From CAZFLD01 sp964519835 (lineage in GTDB: Bacteria; Spirochaetota; Spirochaetia; DSM-27196; CAZFLD01), in assembly GCA_964519835.1 (NCBI GenBank), contig CAZFLD010000003.1:72284-136283 (forward strand): DNA of 64,000 nt. The letters run 5' to 3'. Under the pieces are notes generated by a model that saw only the letters and a list, made by a program, of their open reading frames with translations, was not told the DNA's origin and ran no database searches. The first letter of the stretch is position 1. Each line of letters begins with the position of its first letter. Position numbers and translations under genes: made by a program. Of this stretch, positions 17,566 through 25,104 are shown piece after piece.

Positions 17566-20400
17566 TTAGGCCACCGGTATCTGCGGGGTTCCGTACCGAC
17601 GAATAAACTCCTCGGGGGTGAGCGGCTTGGAGAGCCAGAACCCCTGCATAAGAGCAAATCCGTGGCGATGTATGGACTCAGCCTGAGCCGCAGTCTCTAC
17701 ACCCTCGGCCAGTGCCTGCATATCCAGGCCGTGCGCCATGCCGACAAATGCCCGGAGCAGCGACTCCGCCCGCGATGACCCGGGAATGCCGCTCAAAAAC
17801 GACTTATCGAGCTTGACGACGTCTGCGCCGAGCTCTCGTAGATACCGCAGCGAGGCGTAGCCTTCACCAAAATCATCGAGGTACACCGGAATGCCATGGT
17901 CTTGAAAGGTCTTGAGCGCGGTGCGCGCATGGCTGAAATCGTGGATGGCCTCGCTCTCGGTAACCTCGATGCAGATGTCCGCGAAATCCATGCCCGCCTC
18001 GGACATTTCCGACAGCAGCAATCCGATGTGATCGGGATCCGCGAGCTCGCCCGCCGAGATATTCACCGATACATGAAAGCCGCGCGGTAGTTGACTTCGG
18101 TGCTCGTTCACAAAGCTCAAAGCGGTACGGACCATCCATTGCCCGAGCGCCGACATTGCGCCGGAATTCTCGATATCCGGCAGAAAGTCCGCGGGCTGCA
18201 ACAGTTGGTCTCCGCGCTTCCAACGAACAAGCGCCTCGGCCGCCACCAGGATGCGGTCCTGCACCTGCAGGATCGGTTGGAGCCTCATCTCTAGGTTCCC
18301 GGAGGCGATCGCCCGTCGGACCTCGTCTTGAATTGTTAGGCGTATCCGGGCCTTCCGGTTCATGGCGGCCTCGTAGTACCGGTAACTTCCCGGTGTTTCG
18401 CGCTTGGCCGCGCACATCGCCGCGTCGGCGTTTTTTAGCAGCGTTTCGGTGTCTTCCCCCGCCGACGGGTAGGTTGCGATGCCGACGGTGGCCTTGGGTC
18501 GAATGACCTGGCGGCCGACCGGCAGGGGTTCGCCCACGGATAGAAGAAGGCGTCTGACGACGTCGAGTGTCGTGTTAGGTGTTTGTACTTCGGCCAACAC
18601 GATGACAAACTCATCCGCGCCGAAGTGAGCAACATAGTCCTCGCCCCGGACAGTCCTGCTAATCCGCTCCGCGACCTGCCGTAAAAGCTCGTCGCCCGCG
18701 GTGTGACCGTAGCTGTCGTTTACGTCTTTGAAGTTGTCCAGATCCAGAAACAGCACCGCGGTTTGTAGGGCGCGACGGGCGTTGATCTTGAGCACCAAGT
18801 TGAGGGTCTCCAAGAGCGCCCGACGATTCGGGAGGCCGGTGAGTTGATCATGTGTGGCGAGATGGTTGAGGCGGCCTTCAACGTCTTTTATCTGGGACAC
18901 ATCGTGGAAGATGCCGACGTAACGCTCAGGGGTGCCGTTGTGGTTGGTAACCGAGCCGACCGCCAACAAAACCTCGTAGAGGTGGCCGTCTTTGTGTTTG
19001 TTTACTACTTCGCCGATCCAATGGCCGTCTCTTTCCAGTGCCGCCCACATCTCTTTGTAGAAAAAGCCGCCGTGGCGGCCGGACTGCAGAATTCTCGGGT
19101 TTTTGCCGTGCATTTCGTGAGCCGGATAGCCTGTAAGATCGCCGAATGCTTTGTTTACACGAAGGATCGTGCCGTTGGTGTCGGTAACGATAATTCCCTC
19201 AGTCGTGTAACGGAAGACGCTCTCCGCTATTTCGAGCTCTTGCTCCGCCTGTTTTCTCCGAGAGCGCTCAAACTCGAGGCGCACGATTGACCGAAGCTGT
19301 CGCCGGACCAAGTACGAGAAATCACTTATCGGCGCAGGGTTCTCGTCCCGTGTCTGTAATCGTGCCGCGAGCTTGCGAATCGGTGCCGTAAGGTTTTTTG
19401 CAACTCGACGACTAATCAGCAATGTGCCCGAAGTCACTACGACCAAAGCCAATACGATAAACAAAACAAGAAAACCAATAACGCGCTCGGTTTTGCTGGA
19501 ATCGCTCACCACGCCCACTTTGGCGCCGTAAGGAGACAACCCGGCAATTCCCAGTATCCGCAGCTCGCGGCCGAATCGCCGCTTGATGATCGGGGAGGAT
19601 CGATCCGATTCCCGAACCAGCGTTTCGATTGCCCCGATTGCATCCATGTCCGAGCGACTTGAACCGTGGGCGGCCCCGGAATCCAGGGCCAAGAGGACGG
19701 TTCCACCCAGAAGCTCGGCGTAGTTCGATAACAATGCCGAGATGGTTTCCCCGTCAAGTGACTCGATGCTGCCGTGTAAGTAGTCCGAGGCGACGACGAT
19801 CCATTCGAACGGTTCGAAACTCGCCGACAATCCGATCTTTGTCCGTGGCTCGGGCTCGCCGGGATTGGCCCAGTCATAAATCGTAAATCCGCCCGGAGAA
19901 GTGACCTGGCGAAGGACAAATGCATAGTTGCCGACGTAGGTACCTTCGAGTTCCGGCTCCGGATGGACGATGAGATTGGCTTCGCGTGACAAGACATAGA
20001 AATAGCCGTCGCCCGTCCAGCGGAAATCTCGAAGGAAGCTCTTGGCCTGTTCTTCGGCGGCCGCCGATTCAAGGGTTCCGGCTCGAACAAGCCTTTGGAG
20101 ATCGTTGAGATAGTAAAGCGCGGAGCTCAACCGAAACGTCAACCGGTCTCGCACCTGACTCTCCGCCATGTTCGATACAGCATCTGCGACGAGGTGCGCA
20201 CGCTCCACGGCCTCATCCCGCGCTCCCGCCCGGAGTGTGACAAGTACCACCGCCAGGAACAGTCCACCGAACACCAGCGTTGCAATAACCACGATTGATC
20301 CGTAGGCACCGGCGAGCCGGCGCCAAAGAGGCTGGTGACTGTGTCGATTGTGCCGTTTACGACGAGTGCCGGCCGAGACGACCTCGGGAGCATGATCCAT
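17566..20400 (-). CDS. Membrane cache-PAS-GGDEF-EAL protein (c-di-GMP phosphodiesterase)
   Basis: A 944-residue protein: N-terminal membrane segment (IVVIATLVFGGLFLAVVLVTL), a periplasmic cache-like sensor of about 230 residues (YYLNDLQRLV, GYFYVLSREANLIVHPEPELEG, GFTIYDWANPG), a second membrane segment (VIGFLVLFIVLALVVVTSGTLL), a linker, a PAS domain (TEGIIVTDTNGTILRVN), GGDEF and EAL. The GGDEF site reads GADEF (594-598), degenerate at the second Gly, while the RxxD I-site (RGED) is kept. The EAL domain starts at Glu722 (EALVRW) and keeps NIS, TESEAIHD, LDDFGEGYASL, KLDKSF and EGVET, so it should hydrolyse c-di-GMP. No Shine-Dalgarno precedes the ATG; a promoter-like element lies directly upstream. 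Confidence 0.9.
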   Translation of the reverse strand: MDHAPEVVSAGTRRKRHNRHSHQPLWRRLAGAYGSIVVIATLVFGGLFLAVVLVTLRAGARDEAVERAHLVADAVSNMAESQVRDRLTFRLSSALYYLNDLQRLVRAGTLESAAAEEQAKSFLRDFRWTGDGYFYVLSREANLIVHPEPELEGTYVGNYAFVLRQVTSPGGFTIYDWANPGEPEPRTKIGLSASFEPFEWIVVASDYLHGSIESLDGETISALLSNYAELLGGTVLLALDSGAAHGSSRSDMDAIGAIETLVRESDRSSPIIKRRFGRELRILGIAGLSPYGAKVGVVSDSSKTERVIGFLVLFIVLALVVVTSGTLLISRRVAKNLTAPIRKLAARLQTRDENPAPISDFSYLVRRQLRSIVRLEFERSRRKQAEQELEIAESVFRYTTEGIIVTDTNGTILRVNKAFGDLTGYPAHEMHGKNPRILQSGRHGGFFYKEMWAALERDGHWIGEVVNKHKDGHLYEVLLAVGSVTNHNGTPERYVGIFHDVSQIKDVEGRLNHLATHDQLTGLPNRRALLETLNLVLKINARRALQTAVLFLDLDNFKDVNDSYGHTAGDELLRQVAERISRTVRGEDYVAHFGADEFVIVLAEVQTPNTTLDVVRRLLLSVGEPLPVGRQVIRPKATVGIATYPSAGEDTETLLKNADAAMCAAKRETPGSYRYYEAAMNRKARIRLTIQDEVRRAIASGNLEMRLQPILQVQDRILVAAEALVRWKRGDQLLQPADFLPDIENSGAMSALGQWMVRTALSFVNEHRSQLPRGFHVSVNISAGELADPDHIGLLLSEMSEAGMDFADICIEVTESEAIHDFSHARTALKTFQDHGIPVYLDDFGEGYASLRYLRELGADVVKLDKSFLSGIPGSSRAESLLRAFVGMAHGLDMQALAEGVETAAQAESIHRHGFALMQGFWLSKPLTPEEFIRRYGTPQIPVA

Positions 20401-20408
20401 ATAATATA

Positions 20409-20437
20409 ACTATATAATACGATTTTTTATGAATCAA
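20409..20437 (-). promoter_or_regulatory. Candidate sigma-70 promoter for the GGDEF-EAL gene
   Basis: Read on the minus strand, TTGATT (20437-20432), 17 bp, TATAGT (20414-20409). It sits in a strikingly AT-rich 60-bp patch. Transcription would begin within a few bases of the ATG at 20400, so the mRNA could be nearly leaderless, which fits the absent Shine-Dalgarno. An alternative -10 (TATTAT) is nearby. Confidence 0.5.
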
Positions 20438-20497
20438 CAAAGTAAATAAACTATATGGGAATCAATCGTTCGACTCCATGGAAAGGTATCAAGAATC

Positions 20498-20530
20498 AAA
20501 AAAAAGAGGCCCTGCACTGGAGCAGGGCCT
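20498..20530 (-). terminator. Rho-independent terminator of the exported PPC-like protein gene
   Basis: Perfect 9-bp stem AGGCCCTGC/GCAGGGCCT with a 6-base loop, followed on the minus strand by eight T's. It lies 21 bp beyond the stop of the minus-strand gene ending at 20551. Confidence 0.93.
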
Positions 20531-20550
20531 GGATAACGGAGTAAGATACC

Positions 20551-22380
20551 TTAGTCTAACGCTATGGTAATCACAAAAGGTCCAAGACTGCGCCCGCCAA
20601 AGGACGTTGGGTAGATGCGGTATGTGCCGGGTTCAGCGTTTTCGATCGCCAAATACGAGTTTAGGTTTCCGGCGCCGTCGTCATCAACCCGTACCGCGTC
20701 GCTCGGGGTAATCACGAACAGGTATGGGTCAAATGCGTCCGACTCGAGGGTGACGTCGAAGTTTTCGCCTTGTTGAGCGCGGTACTCGTAAACCGCAACA
20801 ATCTTGCCTTCGAACTCCGGGCCGCCTTGCTCGATTTCGCCCTCGGTGACTCCGTCCTCGATGCGCGCACCGCGTACGTCATCGGCCGGCGGACCCAATT
20901 CGATCATCTCCACCAAGAGCGTGTACTCTCCAACGCGGTCCGGATCGTAGGGGCCGGCGAAAATCGTGTAGACGCCGCCGATCGCGTCGATGATCTCGAG
21001 GCGGGCGTCCTGTCCGCTTCCGTTTTGGCCATACCTCCTGTAGCCGTCGGGCTCCTCCACCGACAAAAAGGCGCCGAAGTCCGGAGACTCCATCTCGATT
21101 GCAACATGTTCTCCTTCGGGCACTTCCAATTCGAACACGTCCACGAAAATGCCCTCATAGATCGATCCGTCGTCGGTCACACGACCCTCGACGACGTCAC
21201 CGATCTCCAACGGCTGCACGTCTACGATTTCCGTCCCGTACCCCGACTGCGGGAACGGCTCACCCCCGGGGGGCACGCCGACGGCATCATCCCCGGCAAT
21301 GATCTCGTCGGCCGTCATGTGGTCCGTCACCAAGACACTAAAGTCCTCCGACTCGACCTCGCCCGAATAGCTCGAGGCATAAACGACGTAGTCGCCGGTC
21401 TCATCGAGCTCGAGGAACACTGCCGAATCCGTTCCGCCGCCGCCGTCGTCATTCGAGATCATCCTCCCGGAAGGCGTCTCCACCATAAGGAACGTGTCGA
21501 ACGATGGGGAGCGCATGAGAATCGCAATCTCCTCTCCGCGGCTGCCGTCATACACAAATGGAAGAACCCTCTTTCCGCCCACGATTGGGAGATCTTGAGA
21601 CAAGGACCCGCCGGCCTCTTCGCCGAAGAAGAGGTCTATCGGCTCCGGCATTGCCACCGCATCCTCTATTTCGAACTCGATCATAAACTCGGTGCTTGTA
21701 CTCTCGGCCGTGGCCCCGGTGATAAGCAAGACAAAGGTCTCGCCTTCTTCGATGGAGCCCTCCAGCTCGGCCGGCTCATCCGGACTGTAGGTAAACGAGG
21801 AATACGACGAGAACCGGCCGACACCGCCCATAAGCATCTGAAACTCCGCGAGCTCTGAGAACGCCGTTGCACGGAGATAGCCGTCCTTTGGGGCTTCGAA
21901 TACGTAGGCAGCAATGTAAAACCGTTGCTCGTCGGGCAGATCGATCGGTCGGTCACCAATATCGTCCGTAAGGTCGTCTCCGAGCTCGATCGTTTCCGCG
22001 GGGACCACCACAAAACCGTAGAACGGTTCCCAATCCGGAGACTCATCCACCAGCTCGAAACTCAGAAACGCCTCGCCCGTCCGTCGGGCCTCGAACGGCA
22101 CAAGGTTGTTCCGCTCTTGGCCCACCTCGACTTCGAAGACTTCGCCGCCGGGAATCTCCAGTCTTACCAACGTGGCTTGGTCAACACCCATAAAGAGCAC
22201 GTAGTCGCCCCGGCTCGAGACCCGGAAACTGTGTTCCCGTCCGCCGTCGAGTAGACCCTCGTACAGGTTCCCAATTTCCACCTCGTCGGGAATCGTCATG
22301 TCGGACTGCGCGTACAGCGGGCCTGCCAAGCAGACCAGGACCGCAGCCAGCAGCAAAAAAAGAATGTGTTTGGTTCTCAT
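20551..22380 (-). CDS. Exported repeat protein with PPC-like beta domains
   Basis: A 609-residue secreted protein with a clear signal peptide (MRTKHILFLLLAAVLVCLAGPLYAQ) and GGAGG upstream of the ATG. The mature part is very acidic and built from about five diverged beta-sandwich units of roughly 100 residues. Each shows the pre-peptidase C-terminal (PPC) pattern: a gly/glu-rich entry (EGLLDGGREHSFRV, GSLSQDLPIVGGKRVLPF, EGRVTDDGSIYEGIF, EGEIEQGGPEFEGK), a core such as VAIEMESPDFGAFLSVEEPDG, and an end such as GEYTLLV. There is no protease domain, so it may be a binding or surface protein. Monocistronic, with its own terminator. Confidence 0.8.
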   Translation of the reverse strand: MRTKHILFLLLAAVLVCLAGPLYAQSDMTIPDEVEIGNLYEGLLDGGREHSFRVSSRGDYVLFMGVDQATLVRLEIPGGEVFEVEVGQERNNLVPFEARRTGEAFLSFELVDESPDWEPFYGFVVVPAETIELGDDLTDDIGDRPIDLPDEQRFYIAAYVFEAPKDGYLRATAFSELAEFQMLMGGVGRFSSYSSFTYSPDEPAELEGSIEEGETFVLLITGATAESTSTEFMIEFEIEDAVAMPEPIDLFFGEEAGGSLSQDLPIVGGKRVLPFVYDGSRGEEIAILMRSPSFDTFLMVETPSGRMISNDDGGGGTDSAVFLELDETGDYVVYASSYSGEVESEDFSVLVTDHMTADEIIAGDDAVGVPPGGEPFPQSGYGTEIVDVQPLEIGDVVEGRVTDDGSIYEGIFVDVFELEVPEGEHVAIEMESPDFGAFLSVEEPDGYRRYGQNGSGQDARLEIIDAIGGVYTIFAGPYDPDRVGEYTLLVEMIELGPPADDVRGARIEDGVTEGEIEQGGPEFEGKIVAVYEYRAQQGENFDVTLESDAFDPYLFVITPSDAVRVDDDGAGNLNSYLAIENAEPGTYRIYPTSFGGRSLGPFVITIALD

Positions 22381-22491
22381 GGTAGCCTCCGAAGAGCATA
22401 GTAGCGCACATCCGATAGGTTTGCCGATTAAATTGATCAGGAGCCGGTGAATTGGTACAAGTGTCGAAAAACCAATACTCGTTGGACCGGA

Positions 22492-23826
22492 TCAAAAAAA
22501 CTCCCCGTGAAGGCGCGTAATTGCTATGTTGATATCCGATGCGGCCGTCACGAGCGAAAGATTAATGTCCGAGCTGCCGAGCGAGATCATCCGAACCGGG
22601 ACGCCGGCGAGCGCCGTGAAGGCCCGGGCCACAAACGTTCCGTCTCGCCACAAGTCGCGCCCCACCAGGCAAATGATACCTTTATCATCCTCGATGCTGA
22701 CCTCCCCGATTCGGGAAAGCTCCTTGGCCAAGCGCGAAATCGGCGCCGTTGTATCAACGGTCATGGACACGGAGACCTCGGACGTAGCGACGAGGTCAAC
22801 CGGCGTCTGTTGTGTTTCAAAAACACGGAAGATTGCGCTCAAGAATCCGTAGGCGTTTAACATGCGGGAGGAACGGACGGTGATTACGGCGATGTCGTCT
22901 TTCCCGGCTATCGCCCGGAGCCCTATCCCCGGCGCCTCGGAGGCGATGCGAGTCCCCGCCTGCTCCGGATTGTTGGTGTTTTTGACGAGGACAGGAATAC
23001 CTGCCTCGATTGCCGGCTGGATGGTCGACGGGTGGACGACTTTGGCACCAAAGTACGCGAGCTCGGCGGCCTCTTCATAGCTAATCCAAGGGATCGATCT
23101 AGCGCTGGGAATCACCCTAGGATCGGTTGTCATGATGCCGTCGACATCCGTCCAAATCTCCACCACCGTTGCCCCCGCCGCAGCGCCTATGATCGTCGCG
23201 GTATAGTCGGAGCCCCCGCGGCCGAGGGTTGTGGTAACACCTGCGGAATTGGATGCGATAAACCCCTGGGCTACCAACAGGGTTCCGGGTCGCGCCGAGA
23301 GGCGGTCGGATATCCGTCTGCCCGTCTCCGCAAAATCGACGTCGGCGTTGCCGAACCTGTCGTTTGTTCGGATCAGGGCGCGGCTGTCGAGGAGAACGGT
23401 CTCTATGCCGACTTCCACCGCGGCGGCGGCGATAATCGTGGTGGAGAGGAGCTCGCCAAACGACAAAATGGCGTCCTTGGTTCGAGGTGAACACTCCTTG
23501 ATTAATGTAAGTCCGCGCACGAGTGAGGAGAGTTCTTGGAACAATGCCTCGAGACGTGTTACAGCTTCTTCGCCTGCTCGCCCTCCTGCTACCTTCCGGC
23601 AGGCGGCGATGTGACCCCGGCGTAGGTTCTCCAGCCCCTTGAAGGCGCGCTTGTCGTTTCCCGCGGTGGCATCGGCGGCGATCTTGATAAGCGTATCGGT
23701 AGTCTTGCCCATTGCGGATGCAACAAGTACCGGGGCATCGCCAAGGGCGGCTTGGGCGATATCGACGACACGACTGATGAGCTCCGCGGATTGAACGGAG
23801 CTACCGCCGAACTTGAGGACGATCAT
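22492..23826 (-). CDS. lysC: Aspartokinase
   Basis: A 444-residue enzyme that phosphorylates aspartate, the first step to lysine/diaminopimelate, threonine and methionine. The kinase domain starts with VLKFGGSSV, has the SFGELLSTTI segment and LGRGGSDYTATIIGAAAGA near residue 200, and WTDVDGIMTTDPR. The C-terminal 150 residues form paired ACT domains (ITVRSSRMLNAYGFLSAIF, VDLVATSEVSVSMT), so feedback control by an amino acid is expected. It follows asd with a 3-bp gap, so both are one operon. In a spirochaete with peptidoglycan it would feed diaminopimelate or related products. Confidence 0.94.
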   Translation of the reverse strand: MIVLKFGGSSVQSAELISRVVDIAQAALGDAPVLVASAMGKTTDTLIKIAADATAGNDKRAFKGLENLRRGHIAACRKVAGGRAGEEAVTRLEALFQELSSLVRGLTLIKECSPRTKDAILSFGELLSTTIIAAAAVEVGIETVLLDSRALIRTNDRFGNADVDFAETGRRISDRLSARPGTLLVAQGFIASNSAGVTTTLGRGGSDYTATIIGAAAGATVVEIWTDVDGIMTTDPRVIPSARSIPWISYEEAAELAYFGAKVVHPSTIQPAIEAGIPVLVKNTNNPEQAGTRIASEAPGIGLRAIAGKDDIAVITVRSSRMLNAYGFLSAIFRVFETQQTPVDLVATSEVSVSMTVDTTAPISRLAKELSRIGEVSIEDDKGIICLVGRDLWRDGTFVARAFTALAGVPVRMISLGSSDINLSLVTAASDINIAITRLHGEFF

Positions 23827-23829
23827 GAC

Positions 23830-24879
23830 CTAAGCCAGATAGCCGAGCTCATACATCGCCTCGGCATTGAGTATGGCGGCGCCCGCCGCTCCCCTGACTG
23901 TATTGTGGCCAAGGACAACAAAGCGAACATCAAAAAGCGGGCACGTGCGAACTCGGCCGATAACCGTCGTCATGCCGCGGTCCCTCGCCACATCCAGGAT
24001 CGGCTGCGGGCGGTCGGGTTCCTCGAGCACAAGAATTGGATGCGGCGGTGCGGACGGCAAGCCTTTTTGCTGCGGCATACCGGAAAAAGAGCGAAGGGCT
24101 TCGACGACTTCTCCCGGGGAAACCCGTCTTGTGAATTCGACCGAGACAGTCTCTAAATGACCGTCGGCGACCGGCACGCGAGTGCATTGGGCGCCCACGT
24201 GAAACGGCGCCTCTTCGATGCGGTCGCCATGGAGGGTTCCGATTATTTTCCGCGGCTCCGTCTCGAGCTTGTCTTCCTCCCCGGAGATAAAGGGGATGAC
24301 GTTCCCGAGGATGTCCGCCGACGGCACGCCTGGATAGCCGGCACCCGAGATTGCCTGAAGGGTTGTGACCATAACACGATAAACTCCGAACTCGCGGTGG
24401 AGCGGAGCGAGCGCCATGGCCAGAAACATGGTAGAGCAATTCGAGTTGGTGACAAGAGCGCCCCCGTCTCCGACAAAACCATGGGCTCGCTGTGCCTTGA
24501 CAAGCGACAGGTGATCAGAATTGACTTCCGGAATCACAAGCGGGACAAGCGGATCCATTCGGTGATTCTTCGAATTACTAATGACGATGTGGCCGGCTCG
24601 AGCAAGCCGTGACTCGGCGCCCCCGGCGACGGAGCTGTCGAGACCCGAAAACGCTACCCGGCTCGTAAGGGTGTCTTCCAGCGAAACAACCCTACGTCCG
24701 ACAAGGGCCTCGGGAATCGGATTCGGTTGCCGCCAACGGCAGGCTTCTCCGTAAGGCCGTCCCGCTGAGCGGTCCGAGGCGACGAGCTCGGTGACCTCGA
24801 ACAATGGATGCCCGTCGAGAAGTGTGATGAATTTCTGGCCAACCGTGCCTGTGGCTCCGAGAACAGCTACCGGTATCAT
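23830..24879 (-). CDS. asd: Aspartate-semialdehyde dehydrogenase
   Basis: A 349-residue NADPH-dependent enzyme converting aspartyl phosphate to the semialdehyde. GATGTVGQKF is the dinucleotide motif and Cys148 in NSNCSTM the catalytic thiol. Sequence features (GEACRWRQPNPIPEAL, SGLDSSVAG, SNSKNHRMDPLVPLVIPEVN) match the archaeal/fungal-like branch rather than the E. coli type. The start MIPVAVLG is chosen because GAGGT lies upstream and the family begins there; the open frame runs 30 codons further up. First gene of the asd-lysC operon. Confidence 0.93.
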   Translation of the reverse strand: MIPVAVLGATGTVGQKFITLLDGHPLFEVTELVASDRSAGRPYGEACRWRQPNPIPEALVGRRVVSLEDTLTSRVAFSGLDSSVAGGAESRLARAGHIVISNSKNHRMDPLVPLVIPEVNSDHLSLVKAQRAHGFVGDGGALVTNSNCSTMFLAMALAPLHREFGVYRVMVTTLQAISGAGYPGVPSADILGNVIPFISGEEDKLETEPRKIIGTLHGDRIEEAPFHVGAQCTRVPVADGHLETVSVEFTRRVSPGEVVEALRSFSGMPQQKGLPSAPPHPILVLEEPDRPQPILDVARDRGMTTVIGRVRTCPLFDVRFVVLGHNTVRGAAGAAILNAEAMYELGYLA

Positions 24880-25029
24880 GGTATTACCTCGAGCGAATAC
24901 AATTACCTGCCGGTGGACTCCGCAGGCTTGATAAACGGGGCGGCAGAGCGTGGGGTCCGGCCAACTCAACCAATTTCCGCGCAGTGGCTATGCGCCCACT
25001 ATTGATTGAATCGCGACATACGCGCGCCG

Positions 25030-25060
25030 GCTTCACACTTTTCCGACCAGTTCCGTTACA
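25030..25060 (+). promoter_or_regulatory. Weak candidate promoter for the JAMM-DinG gene
   Basis: TTCACA (25030-25035) and TACAAT (25055-25060) with 19 bp between. The spacing is longer than ideal. If used, the mRNA starts near 25067 and rules out the upstream TTG start at 25006. Confidence 0.3.
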
Positions 25061-25104
25061 ATATCGACCGGCTCCGATTGCTGTCAACAAGCCGAGTTCA
25101 TTCT

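Noticed and set aside
22451..22476. ATTGGT/ACCAAT inverted repeat after lysC as a terminator
   Set aside because: Six-base stem with a long loop and no T run in the direction of lysC transcription.
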